DNA of 18,684 bases from Opitutia bacterium (GCA_947378845.1 CANCLQ010000026.1:1-18684), one strand, 5' to 3'; shown: positions 1 to 7,272, counted from the first letter of the stretch. Notes: generated by a model from the sequence alone, not told the origin. Program-made: numbers and translations.

Positions 1-824
1 CGGTGACCAAGGGCTTCCATCATTTCAATCGAAACGCATTTATCATACGAGCCGCGGTGATCGCGAAAATCCTCGAGTCGCACTTCAATCTTATCGCTGA
101 GTCCTGCCGCCTTAATGCGTTCGTTGGCTAAATCGAATTGTGCTTTTGAAATCGTAAGCGTGGTCACGCGGCAGCCGTAATTTTTGACTGCTTGCAGTGC
201 CCAGCCACCCCAGCCGGTGCCGATTTCAATTACGTGGTCAGTGGGCTTGAGTTGCAGCTGTTCACACAAGGCGCGATTCTTTTGAATCTGCGCTTCATTA
301 AGCGTGCGACATCCTTCCCAGCGCGCTGACGAATACATCATGGATTCGTCGAGGAAGAGTTTAAAGAAATCGTTCGAGACGTCGTAGTGCTCCGCAATAT
401 TTTGGCGGACTACTTTTTTGGAGTTCGGACGGAGTAAGTGTCCGACGCGATCCGCGAGGCGAAGCACGCCAAGAGCGACAGTACGTCGAGCGGGGCCTGA
501 CATGCCAGGCGTGTGATCGATGTTTTCGATAAAGAAGCCGATGACCGCAGTTAGATTAGGTGAGTCCCATTCGCCCGCCATGTAGGCTTCGGAGAATCCG
601 ATATCGGAACCAAGTACGATACGACGAAAGAAATTTTCATCGCTCACCTTGATTTCAGCTGCGCCGGCGGATGAATTCGTATCGCCGAGGGTAATGGTGC
701 CGCCTTCAGGCAAAGTTAAAATTAATTTACCCGCACGCAGCTTGCGTAGTTCATTAAGAACCAATCGACGCATAAAGCCTCCGCGAGCGATGGCTTGGTC
801 GATAGAAGTGGAAGAGGTGATCAT
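1..824 (-). CDS. CFA-synthase-family SAM-dependent methyltransferase (C-terminus beyond the window)
   Basis: The visible 274 residues are the N-terminal two thirds of a cyclopropane-fatty-acyl-phospholipid synthase family enzyme (COG2230). Such enzymes transfer a methyl or methylene group from S-adenosylmethionine to the double bond of a membrane acyl chain. The N-terminal lipid-binding region includes AEHYDVSNDFFKLFLD (about 144-159). The SAM-binding glycine loop is VIEIGTGWGGW at 198-208. The segment SIEMMEALGH (265-274) at the window edge is the active-site region. The start ATG overlaps the stop of the upstream DUF1365 gene as ATGA, so translation is probably coupled. It is the last visible gene of the lipid operon. 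The family also contains C-methyltransferases making methyl-branched or furan-fatty-acid precursors, so the exact product is not fixed by sequence. The family call is secure; the reaction is inferred. Confidence 0.9.
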   Translation of the reverse strand, partial: MITSSTSIDQAIARGGFMRRLVLNELRKLRAGKLILTLPEGGTITLGDTNSSAGAAEIKVSDENFFRRIVLGSDIGFSEAYMAGEWDSPNLTAVIGFFIENIDHTPGMSGPARRTVALGVLRLADRVGHLLRPNSKKVVRQNIAEHYDVSNDFFKLFLDESMMYSSARWEGCRTLNEAQIQKNRALCEQLQLKPTDHVIEIGTGWGGWALQAVKNYGCRVTTLTISKAQFDLANERIKAAGLSDKIEVRLEDFRDHRGSYDKCVSIEMMEALGH

Positions 825-1672
825 TTTTTTGGAAGGAGTTCGGAAGTGGGGTGTCGCAGGTTGCGCTGCAGAGGAATGTCGTCGCCCTTCTTACGGAAAG
901 GTAATTTTTTAATTAACCAGAGGCCTGCGGCGTGGAGGTGAATCAGGGCGACAACTTTCAAAATGAGCAAGGGCGTCTTTAGGGTGAGCCAGAGTAATCG
1001 AGTGTCGGTCAACGGCACTGCGCGCCCCGTCCAGGTGCTGATGAGTGTTTTCTGTCCACCTTCATAATGATCTACACCGAGGCATAATTTTTCGCCGGGC
1101 TGTCGGAGGGTGAATTCAAATTCGGTATCAAGTCCTGAGAACGGAGAAACGTAAAATCGTTTCGGTGTGCGAAGTTTGAGAATAGATTCTCCGGACGGTA
1201 GGGTGCTTAGACAGTTGGGGCCGAGGAACCACGCTTTGCGTTCGCCGAAGGTGTTATGTACTTCAGCAATTCCACAATGCAGTTTGCCCGTGATGGAAAT
1301 TAGGAAAAATATAACCGGATTATACGATTTGCCGAATGCACGGGGCATCGCCACGAGAGTGATCGTTGCGTCGCTAGGCAAAATTTCACCGTGGGCCGCA
1401 CAAAAAGCGTGTACGCGCTGTGTGAGTGAATCGCCGTCCTTACCGAAAGACTGGGGTGTGCCTTCAGGTTGGAAAACTTCGGCGCGCGGTAAGAAATCTT
1501 GTTCGCGGATTTGATAAGGTGCCCAACCAGACTCCGATAACATCGCTAGACCTTTCCCGATTTTCCCGAACTCACTCAGATCAATCGCAAAGCAAAATAC
1601 GCTATGCGTGAAAGCGTTTCGCTTGGGCCAGAGCCGTGCGTGCATCACGTCCGCATCGTAGAGTCTGACCAT
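821..1672 (-). CDS. DUF1365 family protein
   Basis: A 283-residue protein of the DUF1365 family, which is typically encoded beside COG2907 oxidoreductases and CFA-type methyltransferases, as here. Visible family landmarks are the N-terminal HARLWPKRNAFTHSVF, a central PRAFGKSYNPVIFF, AEVHNTFGERKAWF (about 137-150), and KRFYVSPFSGLD followed by a beta-rich stretch. Near the C-terminus is a hydrophobic segment ending in HLHAAGLWLIKKLPF. The biochemical role of the family is not established; genetic context ties it to modified membrane fatty acids. It starts 46 nt after the oxidoreductase stop and its own TGA overlaps the ATG of the methyltransferase gene. The start has no clear ribosome binding site, but the fit to the family N-terminus supports it. 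Confidence 0.88.
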   Translation of the reverse strand: MVRLYDADVMHARLWPKRNAFTHSVFCFAIDLSEFGKIGKGLAMLSESGWAPYQIREQDFLPRAEVFQPEGTPQSFGKDGDSLTQRVHAFCAAHGEILPSDATITLVAMPRAFGKSYNPVIFFLISITGKLHCGIAEVHNTFGERKAWFLGPNCLSTLPSGESILKLRTPKRFYVSPFSGLDTEFEFTLRQPGEKLCLGVDHYEGGQKTLISTWTGRAVPLTDTRLLWLTLKTPLLILKVVALIHLHAAGLWLIKKLPFRKKGDDIPLQRNLRHPTSELLPKK

Positions 1673-1718
1673 TAATTTAATGTGGAACGAATCCGACGCA
1701 GTGCAAGCCTACGACAGG

Positions 1719-3005
1719 CTAAGCCTTAGCTGGCGACCACGCATCGCGACCAAGCAGGTGGCTGCATAGGCGGTGGGCGGACCACAGTCCGTCTTCGTGG
1801 AAGCCATAACGTTGCCAAGCGCCGACAAAATGAATTCGAGCGTCCGCACGTTCGTTGAGGCCTTGCATCTTTCCTTGGGCTGCTACGGCCTCGAGGGAGA
1901 ACAGTGGGTGTTCCGTGGGGATACTCTGGAGGATTTTTTCCGGCTGAATCTGTTCGGGGTGATTGATCGTCACAAAAAAGTTTCCGCGATCAGTTAGCCC
2001 CTGCAGTGCATTCATCCAATAATGAGTAGAGGTCGCTTCATGTTCGCCCGCATTCCAAGTACGATAATTCCAAGCCGACCATGCGGCCCGCGTGCGTGGC
2101 ATCGGTGAGGCGTCGGTGTGGACCGTAGCGATATTTTTATTATAAGCGAAGGCTCCGAGGAGTTGACGCTCCTCGTTATTGGCGTCGGTGAGTAATTGGA
2201 GCGAGTGGTCGGCGTGGGTGGCGAAGATGACCCGATTAAATGTTTCTTCACGCACGGCAGTTTTTACCACGACGCCTTGCGACGTACGATGCACGGAGAC
2301 GACGCCTTCGCCGAGGTGTTGTGTGACTGGATATTGTGCGAGTAGCGCTTTAACATAGGTGCGCGATCCGTTAACGGGCGTGAGCCATTGGTGCTGCGTG
2401 TTCAGTCCGAGAAAACCGTGATTAAAGAAAAAGCGCATTAAGGCCGCCGCGGGGAAGCCGAGCATTTTCTCGGGCGGTGTCGACCACACCGCAGAGCTCA
2501 TCGGAATGAGATAGAGGTTTAGAAAATCTTCACCGAAATGATTTTGGGTGCACCAATCGCGCAGTGAAGTCGTTTCGGCTTCCGGAGTTTGCCAGGCTTT
2601 TTGCGCGAGCTTATTAAAGCGATTGATTTGCCAGAGTAATTTCCAAAAACGCGGGCGAAAGAGATTGCGGCGTTGAGCGAAGAGGTGATTGAGCGACGAG
2701 CCGCACCACTCGAGTTGAGCGGGGTCGTGGCGCACCGAGAAAGACATCGAAGTTTTTTTCCAGCTTACGCCGAGCTCACGAAATAATCGGCAGAGATGAG
2801 GGTAGGTTACTTCGTTGAAAACCATGAAGCCCGTGTCCATTGGCAGGGCTCGTCCTGTTTCAGGCTCGACGACATCGATAGTGTGGGCGTGCCCGCCAGG
2901 GCGAGTGTCGCGATCAAATAGCGTAATGTCGTGCGATGGACTTAGAAAGCGAATGCAGCCCAAGCCGCTAATGCCTGAGCCGATAATGGCGATTCGTTCA
3001 CGCAC
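1719..3005 (-). CDS. FAD-dependent amine-oxidase-like oxidoreductase (COG2907)
   Basis: A 428-residue flavoprotein. The N-terminal dinucleotide-binding fold is clear: GSGISG at residues 9-14, then an acidic strand end and the second nucleotide motif RDTRPGGHAHT (about 32-42). PMDTGFMVFNEVTYP (about 55-69) and the C-terminal FAD-contacting region with HFVGAW match the NAD(P)-binding/amine-oxidase-like proteins found next to DUF1365 and CFA-type genes. It probably oxidises or isomerises an acyl-chain intermediate at the membrane. A related flavoprotein acts after a methyltransferase in the furan fatty acid pathway of Rhodobacter sphaeroides, but equivalence is only inferred. The start is GTG, overlapping the end of the desaturase gene by 8 bp, which indicates co-transcription and coupled translation. 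Confidence 0.88.
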   Translation of the reverse strand: MRERIAIIGSGISGLGCIRFLSPSHDITLFDRDTRPGGHAHTIDVVEPETGRALPMDTGFMVFNEVTYPHLCRLFRELGVSWKKTSMSFSVRHDPAQLEWCGSSLNHLFAQRRNLFRPRFWKLLWQINRFNKLAQKAWQTPEAETTSLRDWCTQNHFGEDFLNLYLIPMSSAVWSTPPEKMLGFPAAALMRFFFNHGFLGLNTQHQWLTPVNGSRTYVKALLAQYPVTQHLGEGVVSVHRTSQGVVVKTAVREETFNRVIFATHADHSLQLLTDANNEERQLLGAFAYNKNIATVHTDASPMPRTRAAWSAWNYRTWNAGEHEATSTHYWMNALQGLTDRGNFFVTINHPEQIQPEKILQSIPTEHPLFSLEAVAAQGKMQGLNERADARIHFVGAWQRYGFHEDGLWSAHRLCSHLLGRDAWSPAKA

Positions 3006-3981
3006 GCTTGACGGCTTCTTGCTCGAGTCGGTTTTTTTCCGCTTCGGCGTAGACGGATTCTGGTACGCCTTTGAGCCCCCAGATGAGTCCAGTCCACGAC
3101 ATCACTTTTAATAAATAATAGGTCGGATCAAATTCCCACCAATAGAAACCTTGGCGAGTAGTAGCCTGGTAGCGGTGGTGATTATTGTGCCAGCCTTCAC
3201 CGAGGGTTATTAACGTGAGGATGAAAGAATTGCGTGATTCATCTTCGGTGGTCTTGAAGCGTTTAGAGCCGAAAACGTGGGCTAGGGAATTAATGCACGA
3301 TGTACCGTGAAATAATACTGTGGTAGAAATGAAGAATCCCCAGATGACCATTTGCCAGCCAGACGTTCCGTAGCTTGCTGGAAGCAGGGCACCGATGGCG
3401 TAGAGACTGATTCCGAACAATGCTGGAATGAGTGTGTCGAAACGATTAATGAAAACGAGTTCAGGGTACTTAGCTAAATCAGGAATCTTGGAGTAATCGG
3501 TTGGGAAGTTCTTCTTACTCGTGATCCAGCCGATGTGCGACCACCAGAAACCGTCGACTACCGGAGAGTGCTTATCTTCTTCTTCGTCGGAGTGTTGATG
3601 ATGGTGGCGATGGGTGTAGGCCCACCAGAGAGCGCCGCGTTGAACGGAGAGGGCGCCCCACACTGCCATGATAAATTGAAAGGCGCGCGATGTGGAAAAA
3701 GACTTATGAGAAAAGTAGCGGTGGAAAAAACCAGTGATGGCGAACATGCGGAAGAAGTAGAGACCGACGGCTGTCCAGACCGCAACGGAGCTGGCACCAA
3801 CCCAGATGACTGCGAAACATCCCAGATGGAGAATGACGAAGGGGATGCTGCGCGGCCAGTCGACCGCCTTAGGGGTATTGCGCAGGGCTTCTGCGCCTTC
3901 CGGAATATAGTCGGCATCAAACCAACGAATAAACGACCTAAAGAAGCCGCTTTGTGAGGCTGACTGGGTTGGCTCCGACAT
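2998..3981 (-). CDS. Membrane fatty acid desaturase (delta-9 acyl-CoA/acyl-lipid type)
   Basis: A 327-residue integral membrane di-iron desaturase, introducing a cis double bond into long-chain acyl groups. All three histidine boxes are present: HRYFSH at 87-92, HRHHH at 124-128 and HNNHH at 265-269. The conserved NSLAH is at 231-235. Hydrophobic segments lie before the first box (about 47-83), around 100-112 and at 185-230, in the order typical of stearoyl-CoA-desaturase-like proteins; length is normal for bacterial members. It is the first gene of the lipid operon and would supply the unsaturated chains needed by the downstream methyltransferase and flavoprotein. Electron donors are not encoded nearby. 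The start ATG is the only good one, 117 nt from the divergent sigma factor gene. Confidence 0.93.
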   Translation of the reverse strand: MSEPTQSASQSGFFRSFIRWFDADYIPEGAEALRNTPKAVDWPRSIPFVILHLGCFAVIWVGASSVAVWTAVGLYFFRMFAITGFFHRYFSHKSFSTSRAFQFIMAVWGALSVQRGALWWAYTHRHHHQHSDEEEDKHSPVVDGFWWSHIGWITSKKNFPTDYSKIPDLAKYPELVFINRFDTLIPALFGISLYAIGALLPASYGTSGWQMVIWGFFISTTVLFHGTSCINSLAHVFGSKRFKTTEDESRNSFILTLITLGEGWHNNHHRYQATTRQGFYWWEFDPTYYLLKVMSWTGLIWGLKGVPESVYAEAEKNRLEQEAVKRA

Positions 3982-4004
3982 GGCTGGTACTAAATAAGGC
4001 TTTT

Positions 4005-4033
4005 GGTAATTCGCAACTGCTTTGACCCGTTCC
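4005..4033 (-). promoter_or_regulatory. Candidate ECF-type promoter of the lipid operon (GGAAC box)
   Basis: On the minus strand a GGAAC pentamer (4033 down to 4029) lies 47 nt before the desaturase ATG. GGAAC is the commonest -35 core for ECF sigma factors. A 16-17 nt spacer leads to an A/T-rich stretch (AATTACC, 4011-4005) at the expected -10 position, without a recognisable -10 consensus. It would allow the divergently encoded sigma factor to drive the operon. This is a motif-level suggestion only. Confidence 0.3.
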
Positions 4034-4050
4034 CCTTGCTGGGTCAGAAT
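4022..4050 (+). promoter_or_regulatory. Candidate sigma-70 promoter of the sigma factor operon
   Basis: TTGACC (4022-4027) matches five of six -35 positions. It is followed after 17 nt by CAGAAT (4045-4050), four of six -10 positions. The predicted transcript would start near 4057, about 40 nt before the sigma factor ATG. An inverted repeat overlaps both boxes. Confidence 0.38.
4023..4046. repeat. Inverted repeat TGACCC-N12-GGGTCA, possible operator
   Basis: A perfect 6-bp inverted repeat (4023-4028 and 4041-4046) with an 18-bp centre-to-centre spacing sits in the divergent region between the lipid operon and the sigma factor gene. Its arms overlap the candidate plus-strand promoter boxes and its loop contains the minus-strand GGAAC box. 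It could bind a dimeric regulator acting on both operons; chance is not excluded for arms this short. Confidence 0.35.
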
Positions 4051-4098
4051 TCATTTTAGACAGAAATCCCCGCCACCCACGCTTACTTTAATAGCAGG

Positions 4099-4602
4099 AT
4101 GTTCGACGCTCACTCCGATCAAGACTGGAAGGCCTGGTTTGCCGATAATGGCGCCCGGCTTCGGTTGATCGCGCGTCAGTGGACGCGGTCTGACGCCGAT
4201 GCAGATGATGTGTTGCAGGAGGCCTTTGTTCGTTTCTGGAAACATCAACGTCACCTTCCTGGTAACCCAAACGCCTTAATTGTTACATCCATACGCCGTT
4301 CAGCGATGGACTTACATCGACGCACGGACCGTCGCACGGTTCGCGAGAAAGCAGTGGCAGTCGATGCTGAGACGACAATGTGGTTTGAGCCTGAAACGGA
4401 CCCGCGTTTGCAATCACTATCACAATCGCTGCCCCTTTTACCCGAAGAACAACGCGAGGTCGTCGTACTTAAGATTTGGGGCGATCTGACCTTTGATGAA
4501 ATCGGTGAACAAATGCAAATTTCTCCAAACACCGCAGCCTCTCGGTGGCGCTATGCAATGGAGGCCCTAAAGAAATTTATTATCGCCCGAACTCATGAAT
4601 GA
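4099..4602 (+). CDS. ECF-type RNA polymerase sigma factor
   Basis: A 167-residue sigma-70 family protein with only regions 2 and 4, the ECF layout. Region 2 spans about 15-85 and includes the core-binding helix DADDVLQEAFVRFWKHQ (about 34-50), then an Arg-rich stretch for -10 contacts. A linker (about 86-108) leads to region 4 at about 110-162, with LPEEQREVVVLKIWGDLTFD followed by the helix-turn-helix IGEQMQISPNTAASRWRYAM. It overlaps the next gene by 8 bp, the usual arrangement for a sigma factor and its membrane partner. It is divergent from the lipid operon, a plausible target. ATG 4099 lies in front of the first conserved helix; no strong ribosome binding site is seen. Confidence 0.9.
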   Translation: MFDAHSDQDWKAWFADNGARLRLIARQWTRSDADADDVLQEAFVRFWKHQRHLPGNPNALIVTSIRRSAMDLHRRTDRRTVREKAVAVDAETTMWFEPETDPRLQSLSQSLPLLPEEQREVVVLKIWGDLTFDEIGEQMQISPNTAASRWRYAMEALKKFIIARTHE

Positions 4603-5020
4603 CGAATTGCCAGACTTTGAAGCTGAATTACGCGCCCTGCGTCCCAAGGCCCCGCGGGGTCATGTGACCGCGGCGATTGCTCGCGAGCTAGATGCACATG
4701 CGGCAGCAAAACGTAAGCGTGGGGTTATAATTGCGTGGGCCTCAGGCTTGGCGTCGGTGGCAGCTGTGATGTTGGGCGTATTTTTCGTGGCGCAACAAGA
4801 TGCCTCAGGTCCAATCCGCTACGAGCTCGTTAGTGCCGAGCAAGCCCCTGCGAACTTAGATTTATTAGCACCAGTGGAATTAGCCGATGGATCGTATGCC
4901 CGTCCGTTGCGGTTGCGTTGGAATAATACGACACACTGGGCGGATGCTAAAAACCAGACGCACTTAATTGATTATCGTCCAGCAGAGCAATTGGCCCTCA
5001 TCCCCCTCGAAACTTATTAA
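4595..5020 (+). CDS. Single-span membrane protein, putative anti-sigma factor
   Basis: A 141-residue protein with a short N-terminal cytoplasmic part (1-42, ending in the basic AAAKRKRG), one transmembrane helix (about 44-66, beginning GVIIAWASGLASVAAVML) and a roughly 75-residue extracytoplasmic tail. Position, 8-bp overlap with the sigma gene and topology fit an anti-sigma factor that holds the sigma factor at the membrane. The zinc-binding HxxxCxxC motif of classic anti-sigma domains is absent, as is any cysteine, and I recognise no named domain. The cytoplasmic part is short for a full anti-sigma domain, so a sensor-only or accessory role is possible. The role is inferred from context. 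Confidence 0.6.
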   Translation: MNDELPDFEAELRALRPKAPRGHVTAAIARELDAHAAAKRKRGVIIAWASGLASVAAVMLGVFFVAQQDASGPIRYELVSAEQAPANLDLLAPVELADGSYARPLRLRWNNTTHWADAKNQTHLIDYRPAEQLALIPLETY

Positions 5021-5033
5021 ACAAAAACTCCGA

Positions 5034-5044
5034 CCGCCCACGCT
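5034..5044 (+). promoter_or_regulatory. C-rich 11-mer shared with the sigma factor leader
   Basis: CCGCCCACGCT lies 23 nt before the PDZ gene ATG. The same 11-mer with one change (CCACCCACGCT, 4073-4083) lies 15 nt before the sigma factor ATG. Both are followed by an A/T-rich tract ending in AGCA (TTTAATAGCA and ATTATAAGCA). This could be a shared transcriptional or translational signal of the module; function is unknown. Confidence 0.3.
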
Positions 5045-5067
5045 CTATATTATAAGCAAATTATTTT

Positions 5068-6186
5068 ATGAACTCCCTCCGTCAAATTCCTTTACACATG
5101 TTAATGCTGGCCGGCTTGGTCAGCCCCTTGGTGGCTCAAGAGAATGAATCCGCACCACAAGCACCAGCTGCTAAGGTTCAACCCGCTGTTTCTTTTGCTT
5201 ACGCGGGTATTAGTCCAGCGATGGTGACAGAACGCGCGCGTCTCGCTGTGACTTCTGAAGACGTGCCACCTGGAGTGGGCGTGATGGTTGCATTTGTGGA
5301 TCCCAAAGGTCCATCCATGGGTCTATTACAAGAGGATGATATTTTAATTCGGTTAGATGATCAGGTCTTAGTGAACCCCGAACAATTCCGTGCACTCATT
5401 CGTATGCATCAACCTGGCGAGGTCGTTAAGGTTGTCGCAGTGCGCGAAGATGAAGTTGTGAAAGTTGATTTGAAATTAGGCTCACGCAATGCACCTGTTG
5501 CAGTCGCGCCGAAGGCGAAGAAATCAACAGCAGCGAAGGCTACTCCCAAGACTGTGGATGAATCTGCGCCATCTGAAGCGCCTAAGACAATGACGTCGCC
5601 GAAGATGGGCCTGACAATTAATGGCCAGACATTTGAGCTCGGTCAGGTTCCTGGCGGCCAAGTGATTATCTTGGATCCAACGCAGGGTTTTCCGCCTGAA
5701 ATCATTCAGCAATTTAACGAAATGCGTATGCGTGGTATGGCGATTCCGATGATGCCTGGAATGGTGGTCCCACGTGCACCGCAACCCGAAGCTGCACCTG
5801 AAAAGGAGTCAGCTCCCGCGCCCAGTTCACCTGCGCTACAGTCGAAATCCAAATCATTCTCGTTTAGCTTTGGCTCGCAGAACGGCGCAGCAGTGACTTC
5901 TAGTAGCGTGGCCTCAGATAAAGATGGAACGGTGGCCGTCGACGAACGTGAGGGTAAAAAGCATGCAGTCATTAAAGATGCATCCGGCAAAGTTTTATTT
6001 GATGGCGATGTGACGACCGATGCTGACCGCGCAAAAATGCCGGACGAAATTCGTCAGCGCCTAAAATTAGTTGAGTCGAATTCCTTTACGATCCGCGGCA
6101 CAGATAATGTAGTGCCTGCAGCCGCTGAACAATCTGAAGAGCCACGTCCGAAAAAGAAAAAGCGCGATCCGAAAGAGGGAGTATAG
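5068..6186 (+). CDS. Secreted PDZ-domain protein
   Basis: A 372-residue exported protein. A signal peptide covers about 1-23 (hydrophobic MLMLAGLVSPLVA, likely cleavage after Ala23). A single PDZ domain covers about 46-139, with the ligand-loop strand GVGVMVAFVD, the GLLQEDDILIRLDD turn and the closing VVKVVAVRE strand. The rest is low-complexity: an Ala/Lys/Pro linker (about 143-175), a Met-rich patch (about 212-235), a Ser/Phe-rich segment (SKSFSFSFGS) and a Lys-rich C-terminus. No protease domain is present, so it is not HtrA-like by itself. As third gene after the sigma factor and its putative membrane partner, it may sense envelope state or dock a protease, but this is inferred. The 47-nt gap contains TATATTATAA and may hold its own promoter. 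Confidence 0.82.
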   Translation: MNSLRQIPLHMLMLAGLVSPLVAQENESAPQAPAAKVQPAVSFAYAGISPAMVTERARLAVTSEDVPPGVGVMVAFVDPKGPSMGLLQEDDILIRLDDQVLVNPEQFRALIRMHQPGEVVKVVAVREDEVVKVDLKLGSRNAPVAVAPKAKKSTAAKATPKTVDESAPSEAPKTMTSPKMGLTINGQTFELGQVPGGQVIILDPTQGFPPEIIQQFNEMRMRGMAIPMMPGMVVPRAPQPEAAPEKESAPAPSSPALQSKSKSFSFSFGSQNGAAVTSSSVASDKDGTVAVDEREGKKHAVIKDASGKVLFDGDVTTDADRAKMPDEIRQRLKLVESNSFTIRGTDNVVPAAAEQSEEPRPKKKKRDPKEGV

Positions 6187-6187
6187 G

Positions 6188-6293
6188 TTCAGGGGGCGCG
6201 CTGGCACGTGGGCACGGAGATTTTGGTAGGGCTCGTATTCCGCGCGAGCCGCTGCATCGCGGGTAGGGGCGCCACGCAGTGTTGTCCCTACCT
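6188..6293 (-). repeat. Modular intergenic repeat, copy A
   Basis: It fills the gap between the convergent PDZ and YHYH genes almost exactly. Read on the minus strand it begins TAGGTAGGG, then ACACTGCGTGGCGCCC (28 nt matching copy B at 15124-15151 with two differences). A hairpin follows with stem CGAGCC/GGCTCG (6245-6250, 6230-6235), then CCCTACCAAAATC, the CCGTGCC and CACGTGCC motifs, and the terminal CCCCTGAA. The first module also folds on itself by GGTAGGG/CCCTACC (6262-6268, 6286-6292). It may act as a bidirectional terminator. No coding potential is seen. Confidence 0.75.
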
Positions 6294-6294
6294 A

Positions 6295-7272
6295 TTATTC
6301 TGGAGGAGGTCCGCCCATTCCGCCAGAGGGTGGCCCGCCTTTTTTCTTCTGGTTTGAGTTTCCACTTTGTCCGCCGAGATTAGAATGCGGATCCATTTTC
6401 TGTTTACTGAATGACGCATCAGGCGTGCCCTTAAATTTACGAGGGATGAATGGATATTCTTCCGTCATCACATAATAATAAGTGCCTTTAGGAAATTCCG
6501 GTGTGACTCCCGTGCGTCCGCCGAACTCGTCGAGATCTCCCGCGCCAGCGACATATTCAAAATCGAGACTGAAAGATCCGTCAGGCTTTCCCGAAGGTGC
6601 ATCGGCACCGCCTGGACGGTCTTCCTTTTTAAGACGATAGCTGCTCTTCAATTCTTTGATGGGACTTTTGGCGTCGTCGGCTTTGGTATAACCATAAATC
6701 GCGTACACCGGATAACCATCCGCGGCCCAGCCGACTTGAGTCATTTTCTTTTCGCCACCCGAGAGACGATTGAAGAGCAGGGTGGGAATGCCGTGATAAT
6801 GGTATGCGCCGTTTGGTTGGACGTGCGCGTGGCTTTCGTCGAGTCCGAGGCCGACTTTTATTTTAGGCGTCGTGCCCATGATGGTATTACTCATCAGCGC
6901 CTCGTAGTGCCAAGGATTACTGCGGTCGCCGTCATTGTAGACTTCGGCGGTGCCAGGGTCGAAGACGATACCATTGAGAGCAACGCCCCAGGCTGAACCC
7001 CCGCGACCAGATTGTCCGGTAGCAGGCTTTGGATTAGAAGGGACTTCGAAGCGGTATTTTTGCTCGGAGATGCTGTTCGGATTTCCCTTGGTTGGATATT
7101 TGGCGACCTTGTGGTCGGGGATTCCGTTGGACTCGATGACGCGTTTGTCGCCCTTGACGGTAATCGTCACTTTATTTTGTCCGGGCGCTTCTGAGTCGGC
7201 TTTGATCAGCGCGGGGCCCGTGGCAGCCAATGGAAAGGCGACGGCCAGGATAAGGGCGAGGTAGGCGTTCAT
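6295..7272 (-). CDS. Secreted YHYH-domain protein
   Basis: A 325-residue exported protein with an N-terminal signal peptide (about 1-18, LALILAVAFPLAATG). The YHYH domain is recognisable from LGLDESHAHVQPNGAYHYHG (about 142-161), which holds the YHYH tetrapeptide at 157-160 and preceding histidines, and from GWAADGYPVYAIYG (about 181-194). Earlier, WGVALNGIVFDPGTAEVYN (95-113) and, near the end, YYYVMTEEYPFIPRKFKG complete the domain. The histidines suggest metal binding, but the family function is not established. The C-terminus is Gly/Pro-rich (GGMGGPPPE). It stands alone, convergent with the PDZ gene and divergent from the DUF420 gene. Confidence 0.85.
   Translation of the reverse strand: MNAYLALILAVAFPLAATGPALIKADSEAPGQNKVTITVKGDKRVIESNGIPDHKVAKYPTKGNPNSISEQKYRFEVPSNPKPATGQSGRGGSAWGVALNGIVFDPGTAEVYNDGDRSNPWHYEALMSNTIMGTTPKIKVGLGLDESHAHVQPNGAYHYHGIPTLLFNRLSGGEKKMTQVGWAADGYPVYAIYGYTKADDAKSPIKELKSSYRLKKEDRPGGADAPSGKPDGSFSLDFEYVAGAGDLDEFGGRTGVTPEFPKGTYYYVMTEEYPFIPRKFKGTPDASFSKQKMDPHSNLGGQSGNSNQKKKGGPPSGGMGGPPPE

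Noticed and set aside
3535..3957. 140-codon plus-strand frame opposite the desaturase
   Set aside because: Antisense to a gene with all three histidine boxes; composition is a mirror of that gene and no motif is visible.
6188..6293. Repeat copies as integron attC sites
   Set aside because: Conserved ends with a variable hairpin are reminiscent, but there is no integron integrase or cassette array and the ends do not match attC core sites.
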